DNA of 64,000 nt from Anthoceros angustus (lineage: Eukaryota; Streptophyta; Anthocerotopsida; Anthocerotales; Anthocerotaceae). A program made the position numbers and the translations under genes. Where the stretch lies: contig MU008167.1 in NCBI GenBank assembly GCA_010909165.1, positions 1,600,001 to 1,664,000 on the forward strand, in the 5' to 3' direction. The notes below the pieces were generated by a model. That model was given only the letters and a program-made list of their open reading frames with translations. It made no database searches and was not told where the DNA came from. Every line of letters begins with the position of its first letter. Within the stretch, counting starts at the first letter, position 1. Shown here piece by piece: positions 1 to 11,689 of this stretch.

Positions 1-660
1 GGTTCCCCGACACCGACCAACTCAAACCATGTTAGTGAAAAGGTAAAACTGCCTCGGCCAGCCAACAACATGCTTGCCAGTCCCCTTCTTGTGAAACTGA
101 GCCAGCCACTCCTTAAGCAAAAACATGGTGGGGGGCACCTACTTAGCTAGTTGGTAATTAGTTAACTAGCAGGCTAGTGAAAGGACACACCCCCTCGTAA
201 ACCATCCTTTATAAGCCCACCTGTGAACCAAACACAATCATTGTTAATAAAGCATTTGCTTGATGCAAGACACCTCCAGAAATGCATCTCTAATCCCTGG
301 TACCTCCCCTTCGCCTGCGGATTGATGCGGTCTGGACGGCTCGACAATTCCCTTTACGAGCCCCCTCGCTCACTTTCAATGCAGCTTGCATTCGGGCTGA
401 GTCGCTCTCTACCTGGGCGGTGGTGTTGGACACCAAAGCTGTAGCTAAAATGATTGAAAGAGCCCTTGGTTGATGCTTTTGCTCAAGCTGTGGAGGAAGA
501 TGGCGCGGATGTGCTAGCTTGGGTCACGGATCAGCTCTTCAATGTGGGCATGCGGCTAAGAGGTCTGCTCAAGGAGTGGCAGTCCCTACAGTGTCGGGCA
601 TTGGTGAACACAGGTTTTCCGTTTTGATTTTATGAAGGCCTGATTAGGCCTCAGCCTGTA
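1..660. other. retroelement-like debris (possible LTR region)
   Basis: No complete gene is visible. A TATAAG box near 210 is followed by AATAAA at 246-251, a promoter and poly(A) order that can mark an LTR. A short open frame (about 457-627, + strand, roughly 55 codons, no clear start) encodes an acidic, helical-looking peptide that could be a gag-like remnant or a lone exon. No matching second LTR occurs in the window, so the assignment stays weak. Confidence 0.25.
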
Positions 661-1247
661 CAAATGATTTGAGAAATGAGAAACCTACACTAAAAGAAAA
701 AAGATGCGCGAGTACCTAGTTCGAGGTGGTTAATTTTTAATACCTGCCTATTGCATATTGAGAAGTGCATATGCTCCTTCGTCAACGAGTTTTTCCAGAA
801 GTATGTTCGGTTAGGTACTTGGGTGGGCCCATCATGTGGAAAAGGCAGCGCGGAAGGCGTTTTACATGACTTGTGGCGCTCATAGGGACAACTGATTTTG
901 AAATTTGAAATTAAGGAAAAAAAGGGTCACTGTAGGAGATCGTGTTCCAGGCTAGCCGTCTTTGTTTGAAGTGGCGGTGTGAACAGTGATCATCATCCAG
1001 CCTCTTTGCTCGCCCGCCTTGGCCTGAGAGAGCGCTCAGATTTCTGACCCAGAGTCAGACGAGCACTCTCTATCTCTGCCTCTCGAACTGAGCACTAGTC
1101 GCGCTCGGTTGTGAGCTGTGTGCCGCAGTTGTCTCCGGCACTCGCGCCTGGCCTGCCAAACTGCGGCTGCTCTCAGGAGTTGAGCGGGCCAGCATTGCCA
1201 GCTCCTGGTCTGCACTGCCCTTTTGAGCGCAACGCAGATTTGCACTC

Positions 1248-2183
1248 ATGTCGGAAACAGCTCTCCGGAAGCTCAATTCGGTGCATCTGGCGGACAGGCG
1301 CACCAATCATCGGAAGAAGGTGGCCATGAAGGTGCAGGTGGCCCTCAACGATGAGAACTTGGACATCAACAGGGACGCCAATGTCAATGCTGCTACTGCT
1401 ACTGCGGCTGGTGCTGGCGGGACCCTGGCTCCTGACGAGCCTGCCTCCCCCGACATCGAGTACGTGCTCTCGGAGCACTTGAAGGACCTGGAGGATGCGC
1501 CGGCACACCTGAGCACCCTAACAGCCAGGCTGGACTCTAAGGAGTGGCTGACAGCCTGGGAGGCCCTCAACCACACCAGGCAGCTCAGCATCTTCCATGC
1601 TGCAGCCCTGCGGGAGTACCTCACCGACGTCGTGGCCTTGGTGATCAAGGCCGTGAAGAATCCCCGGAGTGCGCTTTGCAAGACTGCTCTCATGGCCTCG
1701 GCGGATCTTTTCAAGGCGTTCCACGATGACATGCTGGAGTTCTTGGACCCCCTCCTGCTGCAGCTCTTGCTCAAGGCTTCGCAGGACAAGCGATTCGTGT
1801 GCGAGGAGGCTGAGAAGTCGCTTGTGGCCATGACACTATGGCTGTCTCCAACTCCCTTGCTCCACAAGCTGCAGCCGTATGCCGCGCACAGAAACCCCCG
1901 GGTGCGGGCCAAGGCTTCCATGTGCTTGTACAAGTGCGTCACTAGGCTTGGAGTGGCGGGCATGAGGGACTACGGCTGGAAGCCCCTGTTGCAAATGGGA
2001 GCTTCGCAGCTCAATGACCAGCTTCCAGAGGCCCGCGAGGCAGCTCGTAAGCTGGTACTCGACATCCACGCCGCCTTCAGGCAAGATCTCCAAGACCAGG
2101 AGCAGGCGCACTGGGAGGAACTCTGCATCAGCAACCTTAACTCCCTCACGGCACAAGCTGTTATTCGAGTCACCTCTGGTTGA
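1248..2183 (+). CDS. small TOG/CLASP-N-like ARM/HEAT-repeat protein
   Basis: Intronless gene for 311 aa. After a polar, Ala-rich N-terminus (residues 1-75) the protein is a run of paired amphipathic helices from about residue 85 to 290. The pattern SALCKTALMASADLF, followed by a Leu-rich helix and a KRFVCEEAEKSLVAM segment, is typical of the CLASP-N/TOG fold. Plants have a family of about 280-330 aa single-TOG ARM proteins of this size, assumed to interact with tubulin or the cytoskeleton. The microtubule role is inferred from the family. The start is the first ATG of the frame, just after a GC-rich leader. The frame is complete and uninterrupted. An alternative is a generic HEAT-repeat scaffold. 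Confidence 0.8.
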   Translation: MSETALRKLNSVHLADRRTNHRKKVAMKVQVALNDENLDINRDANVNAATATAAGAGGTLAPDEPASPDIEYVLSEHLKDLEDAPAHLSTLTARLDSKEWLTAWEALNHTRQLSIFHAAALREYLTDVVALVIKAVKNPRSALCKTALMASADLFKAFHDDMLEFLDPLLLQLLLKASQDKRFVCEEAEKSLVAMTLWLSPTPLLHKLQPYAAHRNPRVRAKASMCLYKCVTRLGVAGMRDYGWKPLLQMGASQLNDQLPEAREAARKLVLDIHAAFRQDLQDQEQAHWEELCISNLNSLTAQAVIRVTSG

Positions 2184-3009
2184 AGATTGCGGTGTTTTTG
2201 GCTTGTTTTTGCAGAGGGGGAACTGCGGCAGTCTGCGTGCTCCATTTGGATATCACTTTCTCCTTATTAGGTTTCAGCCTGAGTGATGCCCCAAGTTCCT
2301 GCCACTGTAAACTACTCGAGCAAGGTCTTCTCAAGTACAACGCGCGATGCCTCTGCTGCACTTGTATACTACCCCAGCATTGACATCTGCAGCGTTGCTA
2401 CTTACCTGGAGAAAAGACTTGTAGGATCTTTAGCCTGTTTTGATTGATAGGTGGCTCCCACTCTGAACAAATTCCTCTTGTCCCCTTGTGGTTTCATCCC
2501 GTTGCCGTCATTGCGCACAAACTCCGTGCCCTCGAAATCTCCCCTAGAGATTGGCACTTTGTGAGAGGGATGATGCAAACGGCTCCTTTGTACAGCACTT
2601 CTACAGCAATGGCAATTTCCTTCGGCTGTCTTCATTTACGAGCATTTTTGTCAATGCAGACGGGTTTTCTGGTGCAATTTTAGCAAGTAGGTACTTTGAC
2701 CATGACCGGCTAGCTACAAGTGGAGCCGGCCGGTCCAATAGGAAGCCAGTTCCTTCCGCGCAACAGGTTTCTGCTTCCTCTGCACTCTAGGAGGCGCTCG
2801 ATGCTGCATCAGCGCTGTTAGCGCATTCTTCAAAGCCTTTGGTTCCATAACTTGGCTGCTCGCCGGTGCGCATGAATTGCTTGCTTCTGAGCAGCTTACT
2901 GCAATTCTGTCTCGTTTTTTGAGATCCAGGTCTTGGCTTGCAAATAAGAGCTGCTCAATTGTTCAATACTGGAATTTTGAGGTCGTTTCGTTGGTATTGA
3001 TGTGTACAG
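2184..3009. other. intergenic / 3' UTR, possibly holding the missing first exon of the amidase
   Basis: No convincing coding segment was found. It covers the 3' UTR of the TOG-like gene. The N-terminal exon of the downstream amidase should lie here, because the first recognisable amidase exon (3010) opens inside a codon after a splice acceptor, but no candidate could be identified. Confidence 0.4.
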
Positions 3010-6000
3010 GAGAGACATCGTTGGCAGAGATGGCTCAGAAACTCATGTTACCCGTCGAGGAGGTTATAAAAGGTCCTGTCGAATACTTCCGTCCGGTGCT
3101 ATCCGGTATGTGACAAGCTAGTTCTACACTATACGAGCAAACTCTTTACTTTGCCGCTTAATGCAGCTCATGTGGTTTGTTGTCTGCCCAGCTCCGAAGG
3201 TCTCAGGCTTCAGTCTCAAGTTGTTCACTTGGGTGTTGGAAGGATGGATGGGGGGGTTGGTAATGTCGAGATTGTTGCATGACAATGGTATCCCCCAGGT
3301 GCGCTGGTGCAGGAGGCTCTGATGGATGTCATCTTTGTAAAAGTGTGACGTTTTAATTCTGAGCATTACGTTTAGGTTTCTGTTGGCAGGTTCTATTGGA
3401 AAGAACCATCCCTGATGCTCCAATGTTCTATCCAGAATATCCAACCGAAAGTACGTAAGCAAGGAAACCCACGCTGTATCTGTGCTTTGATGAACTAGTA
3501 CGATGTCACCCCCCAACTTCCTGGTTGAAACTTCAGGAATGAACAAGGAAAACAATGTCAAGGTTCTAGAGGAGGCAAGCGACCCACGTACTCGGCTCGA
3601 TGCAGCTGAGAAGTGCCTTCCTGCACGTTCTTTAAGGACAGGTCCGGATTATCCTTGTCTCTACTGGAGCATTCGGGACTATGCTGAAGCATATCGAACT
3701 CATCTCACATCTCCGTCTGAGGTACGCATGGTTGCTTCGGGTCATCCAGCACAGTCTCCTGAACTGAGAGCCTACTTTGCACTTAGGAGTGCTGAGTGCA
3801 TGAATGGTGGGACCCCGGTTACGTTTACTGTGTCGGCGCTGTCTAATTTCTGAGGACGACCCAGGTTGTAGAGCGTTTTATTGCTGTAATTGAGGAGTCT
3901 CTACTAGCAAGTCCACCGATGCATTACCTCATATCATTTGATGCTGATGATGTGCGAAAGCAAGCAGCTGCGTCTACAGAGAGACTATCTTCAGGTTTGT
4001 GGACATGGCACTATTTTTGAAAGGCATCAAGCCCTTTTTCAAATTTGTAACGTAGTCTAGTTCGAATGGACAGGAAAGCCACTTTCTATACTGGATGGGG
4101 TCCTTGTAGCTGTCAAAGACGATATTGATTGTCTTCCCCATTCCACAAGAGGTACAGCCAGCAAATTCAAAGCACAACATGGCAGCCATTTACATACTTA
4201 AGCATTTTTGGGCCGCTTATGGACTGCGGATCACTGACATTTTTCAGCCGGTACAAAGTTTCTACATGAAGCTAGGCAGGTGGCAGAGGATGCAGTCTGC
4301 GTGTCTAGATTGCGGAATTGTGGTGTCATTCTTGTGGGAAAGTCGAACATGCATGAGCTTGGCATGGGCACAACTGGGAGCAACCCAAATCATGGGCAGC
4401 CATCTAAACTTGAACTCTTCCAACCATTTCTTTAGGTGTTCTGCTAGTCATTGGGTATCTGTTGACTGATAGCTGGTTGCTCTGTACAGAGTGATGCGGA
4501 ATCCACATGACACAATGAGGCACACTGGCGGCTCTTCGTCAGGGTCCAGTGCCTTGGTAGCAGCTGGTCTATGCCCTGCTGCGTTAGGGACTGATGTTGG
4601 AGGTATAGTTTAGATTCCTAGCGCTCTGGCGAATTGTGTTCCCATGCAGAGACTTGGCAGGAAGTCCCTTGTTCGTAGCTCACTAGGGAGCAATGTGTTC
4701 GCATGTGGAGACCTGGCAAATTGTCCCCTGCCTGGTCAACAGGCTACTTGATGCAAGGTTCTTGCAGTCACTTGACCAAGCTCATGCTAGCTTTCAATGT
4801 GGATTTCTGCCTCAGGATCTGTGCGTATTCCATCATCTTTATGTGGCACAGTGGGTCTGAAACCAACTTTTGGGCGAATATCTTTGAAAGGGTACTACAC
4901 CTATGTTCTACCTCGTCATTTTCTGTTAAGCTGATGACAAGAGCTTACCATTCTACTTCGGTGCCCCAGCATGCAATATGCTTGCTTACTCCCCGTGATT
5001 CTTTGTTGCGGTAGAGTACTACCTGCTGGCTGGACTATGGAATCAGTAGGCCCTATAACTGCAACCGTGGAAGATAACCTGTTAATGTGAGAAGCTGAGC
5101 ATAATGCTGACATTGATTCTTCTCTGTTCTGTGTGAGATGTTTGTGCTTTAGTCCCAGGACTTCCAGGCATGCACATTTCTGACTTTGCTTTCTTGTTTT
5201 TGAATGCAGGTACTCAGTGATGCTTGGCTTGCACGAGACTGATGTGGTGCACTCAAAACCAGTAATATGAATCACTCTTTGCCGATTCTGAGATATAGCT
5301 GCAATGGCATTGAACTCGAGAGAGATTGAAATCCCTTACCATTCACCTACAAATACTGTTCACAGTTTCCTCCATGCATTCCACCACTGGGAGATAGCTT
5401 GGAACTCCAATCTCTTAGAGTTGGCAAGTACTCAGATGTGAGACGCAGAAATTACACTTCAGATACGTTTTCCTTCAGTCAGTGGAATAGTACAATTACC
5501 TTTGTTTTGTGTGAATGAGCTTGGTCAATGCTTCTCCTTCAGTCAGTGGAGTAGTACAATTGTTACCTTTATTTTGTGTAGATGATCTTGATCGCTGTTT
5601 TTAGCGTGGGCATGTTTTCAATCTACAGTGGTTTTCGCACGTGTCTATTCCTGAAGTGTCTCAATCATGCTCCAAAACCTTGGAGCTTCTGAACAAGTTG
5701 TGTGGTGTGACTGTAAGTTCCAGCATTTGAACAGGACTCTTTCACTGACTGAGGATGCATATTGGATCCAGCACCCATTAAGCTGAAATTGCTGACTAGT
5801 TGTTTGGTACAGGTTGAAGAGATTTCAATACCTGAAATTGAGGAGGCTCGGATAGGACATCTTGCTACAGTAGGCAGCGAGTTTGCTTTGGCTCTGAACG
5901 CCTATTATGGACAATGGTAAATTCTAAGTGCTATTTCTCCAGGCTATCACTTGTGAAGTCTTGTACCGACATTGTTACCTTGAAGGTTTAACGCGTTCTG

Positions 6001-6947
6001 CGTTTATGATTGTGATGCTTTGGCTGTAGGAGAACCAAGATGACATACGACAGTCGATTGAATATGTGTCTTTTCAGACATATGACTAGCACTCTATATT
6101 TGGCTGCGCAACGCCTCAGGTTCAGAGTTACTCTTTCGTCTTGGAAGGCAAGTTCTCTAGGATATTTTCTAACAAACAGTTCTACTGCAGAAGGCGCAGT
6201 ATGTACTACTACATGGAGATATTCAAGACTGTCGATGTCATTGTCACTCCCACTACAGGGTAATAATGTCCGTTTGTGTTAGTGTTCTGCCAGTAAGAAC
6301 GGTGCTCTGTCTCATCTAACACATATCTTGAAAAATGCAGCATGACTGCTCCAAAAATCTCACCAGGGTCGCTAAGTATAGGCGAAAGTGACTTTGTGAC
6401 GGCTGGTGGGTACCAACTAGTTTCATTCATACAGCTTGAGAATTTTGCTACTTTCAACCTGATCGTGTGACTTATTGATACACCAGGAAGTCTAATGCGA
6501 TTTATCACTCCTGGAAATTTTTTGGGTTTGCCTTGCCTATCCATTCCGGTGAGTTTGTCTGGCGACATTCGGGAAACTGTCCTTCCAAGAGAGTCCAGAT
6601 CGAAGTTCAAGTGATCACGATGAAAAAGTCGCTGCCCTTATTGTTGCTGACACTCAGGCGTCTTTTTCCTCTTTGCAGGTTGGTCACGATGAAAATGGCC
6701 TGCCGATTGGTCTTCAGTTGATCGGCCGTCCTTGGGAGGAGGCAACTCTATTGAAACTAGCAGCAGCTTTCGAGGTGCTCTTTTGAATGCCATTCTACGA
6801 TATAATTCTTCGTTGCGTGGGCTTGTTGGACGACCAAATAGGTTCTCTTTTTTTGTTCTCACTCGTTTTTGACTTTGCCAGAGAATTTGTGGGGCATCCC
6901 GAAAAAGGCCACGTGTGTTTCACGACTTGTTGCAGAAGACTACTTGA
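3010..6947 (+). pseudogene. FAAH: plant fatty acid amide hydrolase-type amidase, active-site exon damaged
   Basis: The exon chain matches plant FAAH, which hydrolyses N-acylethanolamines at membranes. Exons read with consistent phase include about 3010-3105, 3537-3721, 3865-3994, 4074-4151, 4248-4395, 4490-4602, about 5018-5082, 5210-5262 and further ones to the stop at 6945-6947. Recognisable motifs are the catalytic-Lys region AVKDDIDCLPH, KSNMHELGMGTTG, the amidase signature GGSSSGSSALVAAG with the cis-Ser, DVIVTPTTGMTAP, GLPIGLQLIGRPW and the C-terminal FHDLL. At the nucleophile the expected GTDxGGSxRIP reads GTDVGGIV-stop-IPSAL (4592-4629), so the catalytic Ser is Ile and an in-frame TAG follows. 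The following part of that exon is scrambled by a 50-60 bp local duplication (4633-4730). The exon at 4395 seems to use a GC donor. No start codon was found. The fine state of the other exons suggests a recent lesion or a sequence error. Confidence 0.7.
5470..5582. repeat. two-copy direct repeat in an amidase intron
   Basis: The phrase TTCAGTCAGTGGA(A/G)TAGTACAA and its flanks occur twice, at about 5473-5515 and 5536-5580, about 63 bp apart. It lies inside an intron and has no predicted function. Confidence 0.7.
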
Positions 6948-7320
6948 GATACGCGTTTTGAAGTGACAGGGTTGCCCGAGATGAGTTACATCCCATTTAA
7001 GCTTTTCCGGGTGAGGGCAAATAAAAATTGCTTCCCTTGAGTAACCTTCAGAAGCTTGTACGAGTTTCTTCGTGAATTTAAACATCATAGTTATTTTATA
7101 TTGTATAACTAAACGCGGAATTCAGACATCAGCTAACACTTCAAGGCTGCACTCCCGTGCAAAATCTCTCTAACTAACTCCTTTGGGCGAAATGACAGCG
7201 GTAACATGGTTCTCATCATTCCATGGTTATCATTCCCGATCTACATTGGACCTCTCTAGCTTCTGATTTATATCCAGCTGTCTCAATGATAGCTAGTCCT
7301 AATAAGCTAACGCCATCAAC

Positions 7321-7580
7321 GCTCCCCCTTGGAGGTACAAGATCAAGCTGTAGTTTTTCCCTATTACTGTAGCCAACCCCCTTGGAGGCAGAGGATGTAA
7401 TTTTTCCCTATTACTGTAGCCAACCGCCTTGGAGGTACAGGATCAAGCTGTAATTTTTTCCTATTACTGTAGCCAACCCCCTTGGAGGCAGAGGATGTAA
7501 TGTTTTCCTATTACTGTAGCCAACCGCCTTGGAGGCAAAGGATCAAACTGTGATTTGTCCCCATGACTGTAGCCAACCGA
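7321..7580. repeat. minisatellite, unit about 58-60 bp, four copies
   Basis: Each unit carries CCTTGGAGG, then a purine-rich stretch, TTTTTCCTATTACTG and TAGCCAACC. The copies alternate between a 'tacaggatcaagctg' and a 'cagaggatg' variant, suggesting a higher-order dimer. Confidence 0.85.
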
Positions 7581-7617
7581 ATTTTCAGGACAACTTAGAG
7601 GGGTACTGTCCATACTC

Positions 7618-7765
7618 AAAGAGCCTTTAGTCTTCAGTGGTGTTCGTACTCCTTTAGTCTTTAGTGGTATCCATACTGAAAGAGACTTTATTCTTTAGTG
7701 GTGTCCGTACTCCTTAGTCTTTAGTGGTGTCTGTACTGAAAGAGCCTTTAGTCTTTAGTGGCATA
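7618..7765. repeat. minisatellite based on TCTTTAGTGGTGT
   Basis: At least four degenerate copies of a 33-40 bp unit containing TTTAGTCTTTAGTGGTGT and CATACTGAAAGAG follow one another. No coding potential. Confidence 0.75.
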
Positions 7766-9533
7766 TGCACTAGGCTCATGCAACTGGTTTTGTAGTTGCT
7801 GTGAAATTAGAATGAGGCGAGCCATATTTCATTCGTTTTGAACTTTTTGGTATTGTTCCCTTTCTCCTCAACACTGCATTGTGAGTGAAGTCATGGCTTA
7901 TTGTTGTTGATTAGGCTATATCCGATGGACAGTGTTGGATCCCATGTCGTATTAGTTAGTGCTCGATTCTTGAGCACCACCATCTCTACCTTCTTCTTGA
8001 CCAAGGTGCAATTATTCGATAGTGGGCAGAAGAAAGTCAACATGGTAGTATCCGGGGGTTGCTAAGATTCTAGGGATGCTTGACATCAATTGGATGCAAC
8101 TAGACCCCGTTCCAACTCGTATGAGATGGCCATCTACACCTGAACCCGTGAATTGCCGTCACCTTTGCAGAGTCCAAGTTGCATATATTTTGGGTTGGAG
8201 TGATTGTTGGGACGAGCGTCATCTTGAAAGGTGTACTATGGAGGTGAACCGAGCATTCCGATTCCACCGCAGCAGGTAGTTTCAACCTCATAATCAATCA
8301 TGATCAATTTGTGTTTATATTGAGATATGGCGATATTTTCTTGTAAGGTCCATGTGTGCAAAAACATCTTACAATCGTCTTGCCAGAGTAGAGTGTGAAC
8401 GTTAGTGGGTTCGTGAGATAGAAAACTTCATCCTGTGCATTGAAGTTTTCTATCAGTTAGTGCTCGACTCTTGAGCAGTTTTTTGATGAGTGCAACTTGA
8501 TTTTTTATAGCGGATTGACAAGAGCATGGGTCGACGTTTGATAAAGGTTGATTCTCTTTTGGAAGAAGAGGCCCTAGAATCTAGCGAGGGCTGTTGTATG
8601 AGAGCTATTTACTACTCGTGGGATTGTCTTTAGGGTCCATAAGTATATAGCAAGCACATGCTTCCCTTTTTCTTAGTAGTAAAGCCTAGATAGACATATC
8701 CATTAGTTATATATATACACCTATGTATTTTAATAAATGTTGAAATTTGATAAAATTATTTTTTGTAAATGTTGAAAATTTGAAAAATATAAATATTTAT
8801 GTTGAACCTTATTTTTTTTCAAAAAATAATTATTTCGGCATTATCCTGTTGAACCACTCCTCGGGGTACGGTAATAGTAAGACTGGGACCGTTCGGTTGT
8901 GAAGCCACCCTTAGTGTGAACCCCATAAATGTGTAGATGTGTGTGCCATATGCTATTTGAACTTTTTTTTAGCAATAATTCAACTTTATGACTTCAGAAG
9001 GACATAACCAAAAACAAAGTGGACACAAGGAGGGGCGAGGAGGGCCTTCTTGCGCTGTGCTGGAGAAAAAACGCCAAGGGCCGAGGAATTTGGTGGTATG
9101 CACCAGGTGCGTTATTTAAATATTGACGTTAATCAAACCCAAAGTCTCATCCAATTCGAGGACGGGTGGCCATTCTCGGGCTTGTATGTGGATCGTACAC
9201 GACCGAAAAACTTTACTGCAGGGAGATCGTATCCGGATCCTGAGCTAGGGTTTGAGAAGGCTGAGGGGGACGTCACCAGGTGCTGCGACTGCGGGATGGT
9301 GATAAGCAAGGCTTCCTTGAGCAGGCGAGGGGACGCACGACGCCGGCAGAAGTTTCACGATTCAGCCTTGAGAGCGTGAGCTACCACTGTGTTACGATGC
9401 TAGGGATGTGAGTTTGCATCACAACCTTGTGCACCATGCCCCCTGCTCTGTGGCTGTCGCAGACACTGCTTTTACGGCGGAATCGCACGAGAAACCCTTG
9501 CGTTGAATCACGGATCACGGAAGCGACGCAGGT

Positions 9534-10670
9534 ATGATTTCAAACCTGCCGGTCTCCGGCGCGCAGAGCTGGATAGCTGATGGCAATGTGTCCTTGTGGT
9601 GCAGAGGGTGTTTGGAGGTGAAGCTTGATAGCAGAGTGATTTGGAAGACTGGAAGGCTTTATAGACTACCCGGACGGGAGCGCATAGTTTGCATGGGTTT
9701 GGTGAGGTATAGGGTAGATTCGGCGCAAAGGACACTGCGGCGCCTTCCAGACACATCAGTCACGTTGAAGAGACGCAACAGCTTTTCAAGTGATAACTCT
9801 AAACTGCGTGTGCTGCTTGCAACCAAGAGACCAGACTATCTCAGGGTTGGTGATGGGAATAAGCTGGTTCGAAGATTGAAGCCTCCGACTCGGATACTTG
9901 GCACTCAGAGAAGATGGACTCTGCAAAAGGCGAAATGGACTCTTCAGAACGCCCGAACTCACCGATTGCGAAAGCAGTACTGTCAGTTCTTCACAAGGTT
10001 TGGGAAATGCGACAGGGGCGAGGGCAAGTGTCCATACATTCATGACGCTGACAAAATTGCTGTCTGCACACAGTTTTTGAAAGGCACTTGCAGGAATAAG
10101 GGTTGCCTTCTTACGCACAAAGCGATACCGGAGCGGATGCCCGACTGCCTGTATTTTCTTCAGGGTCTCTGCACTAACGAGGAATGTCCTTTCAGGCATG
10201 TGAAAGTAAATTCAAATGCACCTGTCTGTGACCAGTTCCTGCGAGGTTACTGTGCAGCAGGAGATAACTGCAATAAGCAGCATACTTTTGTTTGTACTGT
10301 CTATTCGGACACTGGGCAATGCCCTGAGCAGGGTTCGTGCAAGCTGCATCATCCCAAACGGAAAGAGGTTCCTGTTCAGAAGTTAGCTGGATTGAGAAGG
10401 CAGCGGAGACAGTTTGGTTGTGACAGTGGGATTGTGAGGGATAGTGGGGATTCTGACTCCAGTGAAGTTGATCAGCTGTTCAAGCGGCTCAAGTTGTTTC
10501 CAGCCCCGCAGGAGTTTTCGTTGGAGGCGTTTTTGTCCGACATGGGCGAGGGACCATGTGAGTTAGATAGGCTGATTAAGCCTTCATTTTTACTACCTCC
10601 GTACCGCTCTTGTTCCAGATCAACGGGACACGAGGTGAGTATGGGAGGTGAGGTTGCAAGGTCAGGCTAG
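9534..10670 (+). CDS. CCCH zinc-finger protein, ZC3H3 / plant C3H7 type (five fingers)
   Basis: A 378-aa frame with five consecutive CCCH fingers: C150-x8-C159-x6-C166-x3-H170; C178/C186/C191/H195; C205/C213/C218/H222; C232/C240/C246/H250; C254/C263/C269/H272-273. The block between fingers (IPERMPDCLYFLQGLC) and the leader RIGNGN-like and LRKQYCQFFTRFGKC segments are characteristic of ZC3H3/Smicl and Arabidopsis C3H7, nuclear RNA-binding factors linked to mRNA polyadenylation and export. A Ser/Asp-rich tail ends in a conserved-looking LIKPSFLLPP. The ATG at 9534 is the first in frame after a stop at 9504. An upstream exon cannot be excluded because a donor-like CAG/GTATGA lies at the start codon. 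A donor-like GAG/GTGAGT near 10634 could shorten the last residues. Confidence 0.85.
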   Translation: MISNLPVSGAQSWIADGNVSLWCRGCLEVKLDSRVIWKTGRLYRLPGRERIVCMGLVRYRVDSAQRTLRRLPDTSVTLKRRNSFSSDNSKLRVLLATKRPDYLRVGDGNKLVRRLKPPTRILGTQRRWTLQKAKWTLQNARTHRLRKQYCQFFTRFGKCDRGEGKCPYIHDADKIAVCTQFLKGTCRNKGCLLTHKAIPERMPDCLYFLQGLCTNEECPFRHVKVNSNAPVCDQFLRGYCAAGDNCNKQHTFVCTVYSDTGQCPEQGSCKLHHPKRKEVPVQKLAGLRRQRRQFGCDSGIVRDSGDSDSSEVDQLFKRLKLFPAPQEFSLEAFLSDMGEGPCELDRLIKPSFLLPPYRSCSRSTGHEVSMGGEVARSG

Positions 10671-11496
10671 TTTGGTCCTACTGTTTTATTTCTAACTTGT
10701 TTGATTGTTTGTGGGTAGCTTACTTCGGTGTTTTGGCCGGCCAGCTGTGTAGTCACCTAATATTAGATACTCAGAAACTGTACTTGTAGGCATTGCCATC
10801 CCTGGACCTCTTCTACTCTCAAACTAGGGAGTTCTACATACATACATACATACATATTGACACCTTAAGAATTGTGTACAAAGCGCAAATCTATCTCTGG
10901 TCGGAAAACCGGGAATCCCCTCCGCTTGTTTCCTCTTTTTGTTGCCACTGATCCGCAACAAGTTTCACACTAAACTCCGTTTTAGTTAGCAATTTTCGTT
11001 TTGGTTGGATTCAACCATCTGTCCGTCTTTCAAGCAGTAGCTTCGATAGCAGCTCAGGGATCGTTGAGACACACACGAAAGCATGCAGATACACCATGAG
11101 ATCTTGTGACCATTTTGTCCCTCCAACAATTTCATACGGAGATTTTTTGTCCACAAGATGTAAAGTACTGAGGCAGAGGTATTGTATCATAGTCTATAGT
11201 TTGTCTATGTAATCTATCTATGAATCTGTTTCTGAGAGTTCCTCTATGTGGCAAGCTCATTACCCAAAAAAATTAGAAACTCATTACCCAAAAAAATTAG
11301 AAATATATGATACGGATAGTGCATATATTCACGTGGACACATATTCAATGCGATAGTGCATATGCTCACGTGGACACATATTCAATCCGAACATACAATT
11401 GTAGCTAGTGACGAGAAAGGGACTGACAAATCTTGAACACACGTTTGTAACTTGTAAAGAGAAATAGATTGACAAAATCTTTGAACAAACGTCCAT
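10671..11496. other. intergenic with short tandem repeats
   Basis: No gene seen. It holds a (TACA)n microsatellite at about 10838-10857, a doubled 27-bp phrase CTCATTACCCAAAAAAATTA at 11257-11305, and a doubled 37-bp phrase containing CACGTGGACACATATTCAAT at 11315-11390. Confidence 0.6.
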
Positions 11497-11689
11497 GTGG
11501 CTTCAGTCTCTCATTTAGCGTTGTTGAGAATTAACACACAAAAAATTGTACATACTACAGTCAACTCAGTAAGAGAGATCCGCCATCAGCTGTGCTTAGT
11601 CTCTCATTTAGCGTTGTTGGGAATTAACACACAAGAAATTGTACATACTACAGTCAACTCAGCAAGAGAGATCCGCCATCAGCTGTGCT
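11497..11689. repeat. 99-bp tandem duplication abutting the thioesterase stop codon
   Basis: Two nearly identical copies, each running from TCTCTCATTTAGCGTTG to CCATCAGCTGTGCT. The second copy ends one base before the minus-strand stop codon of the thioesterase at 11690, so it forms the 3' UTR of that gene. Confidence 0.85.

Larger units (their letters stand above)
6948..9533. other. intergenic, satellite-bearing
   Basis: No gene is recognisable. It contains the two satellites listed separately (7321-7580 and 7618-7765), a phrase GTTAGTGCTCGA(T/C)TCTTGAGCA present twice about 500 bp apart (7954 and 8457), and a strongly AT-rich stretch (8690-8840). A 109-codon frame at 9050-9379 has a CCDCG motif but no recognisable domain. 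It could be 5' leader of the CCCH gene. Confidence 0.4.

Noticed and set aside
7321-7580. Regular repeat spacing that could suggest a CRISPR array
   Set aside because: Units are contiguous minisatellite copies without unique spacers, in a plant nuclear context.
9050-9379. 109-codon plus-strand frame with a CCDCG motif upstream of the CCCH gene
   Set aside because: It starts at a non-ATG codon and has no recognisable domain. It could be leader sequence, but there is no basis for calling it a gene.
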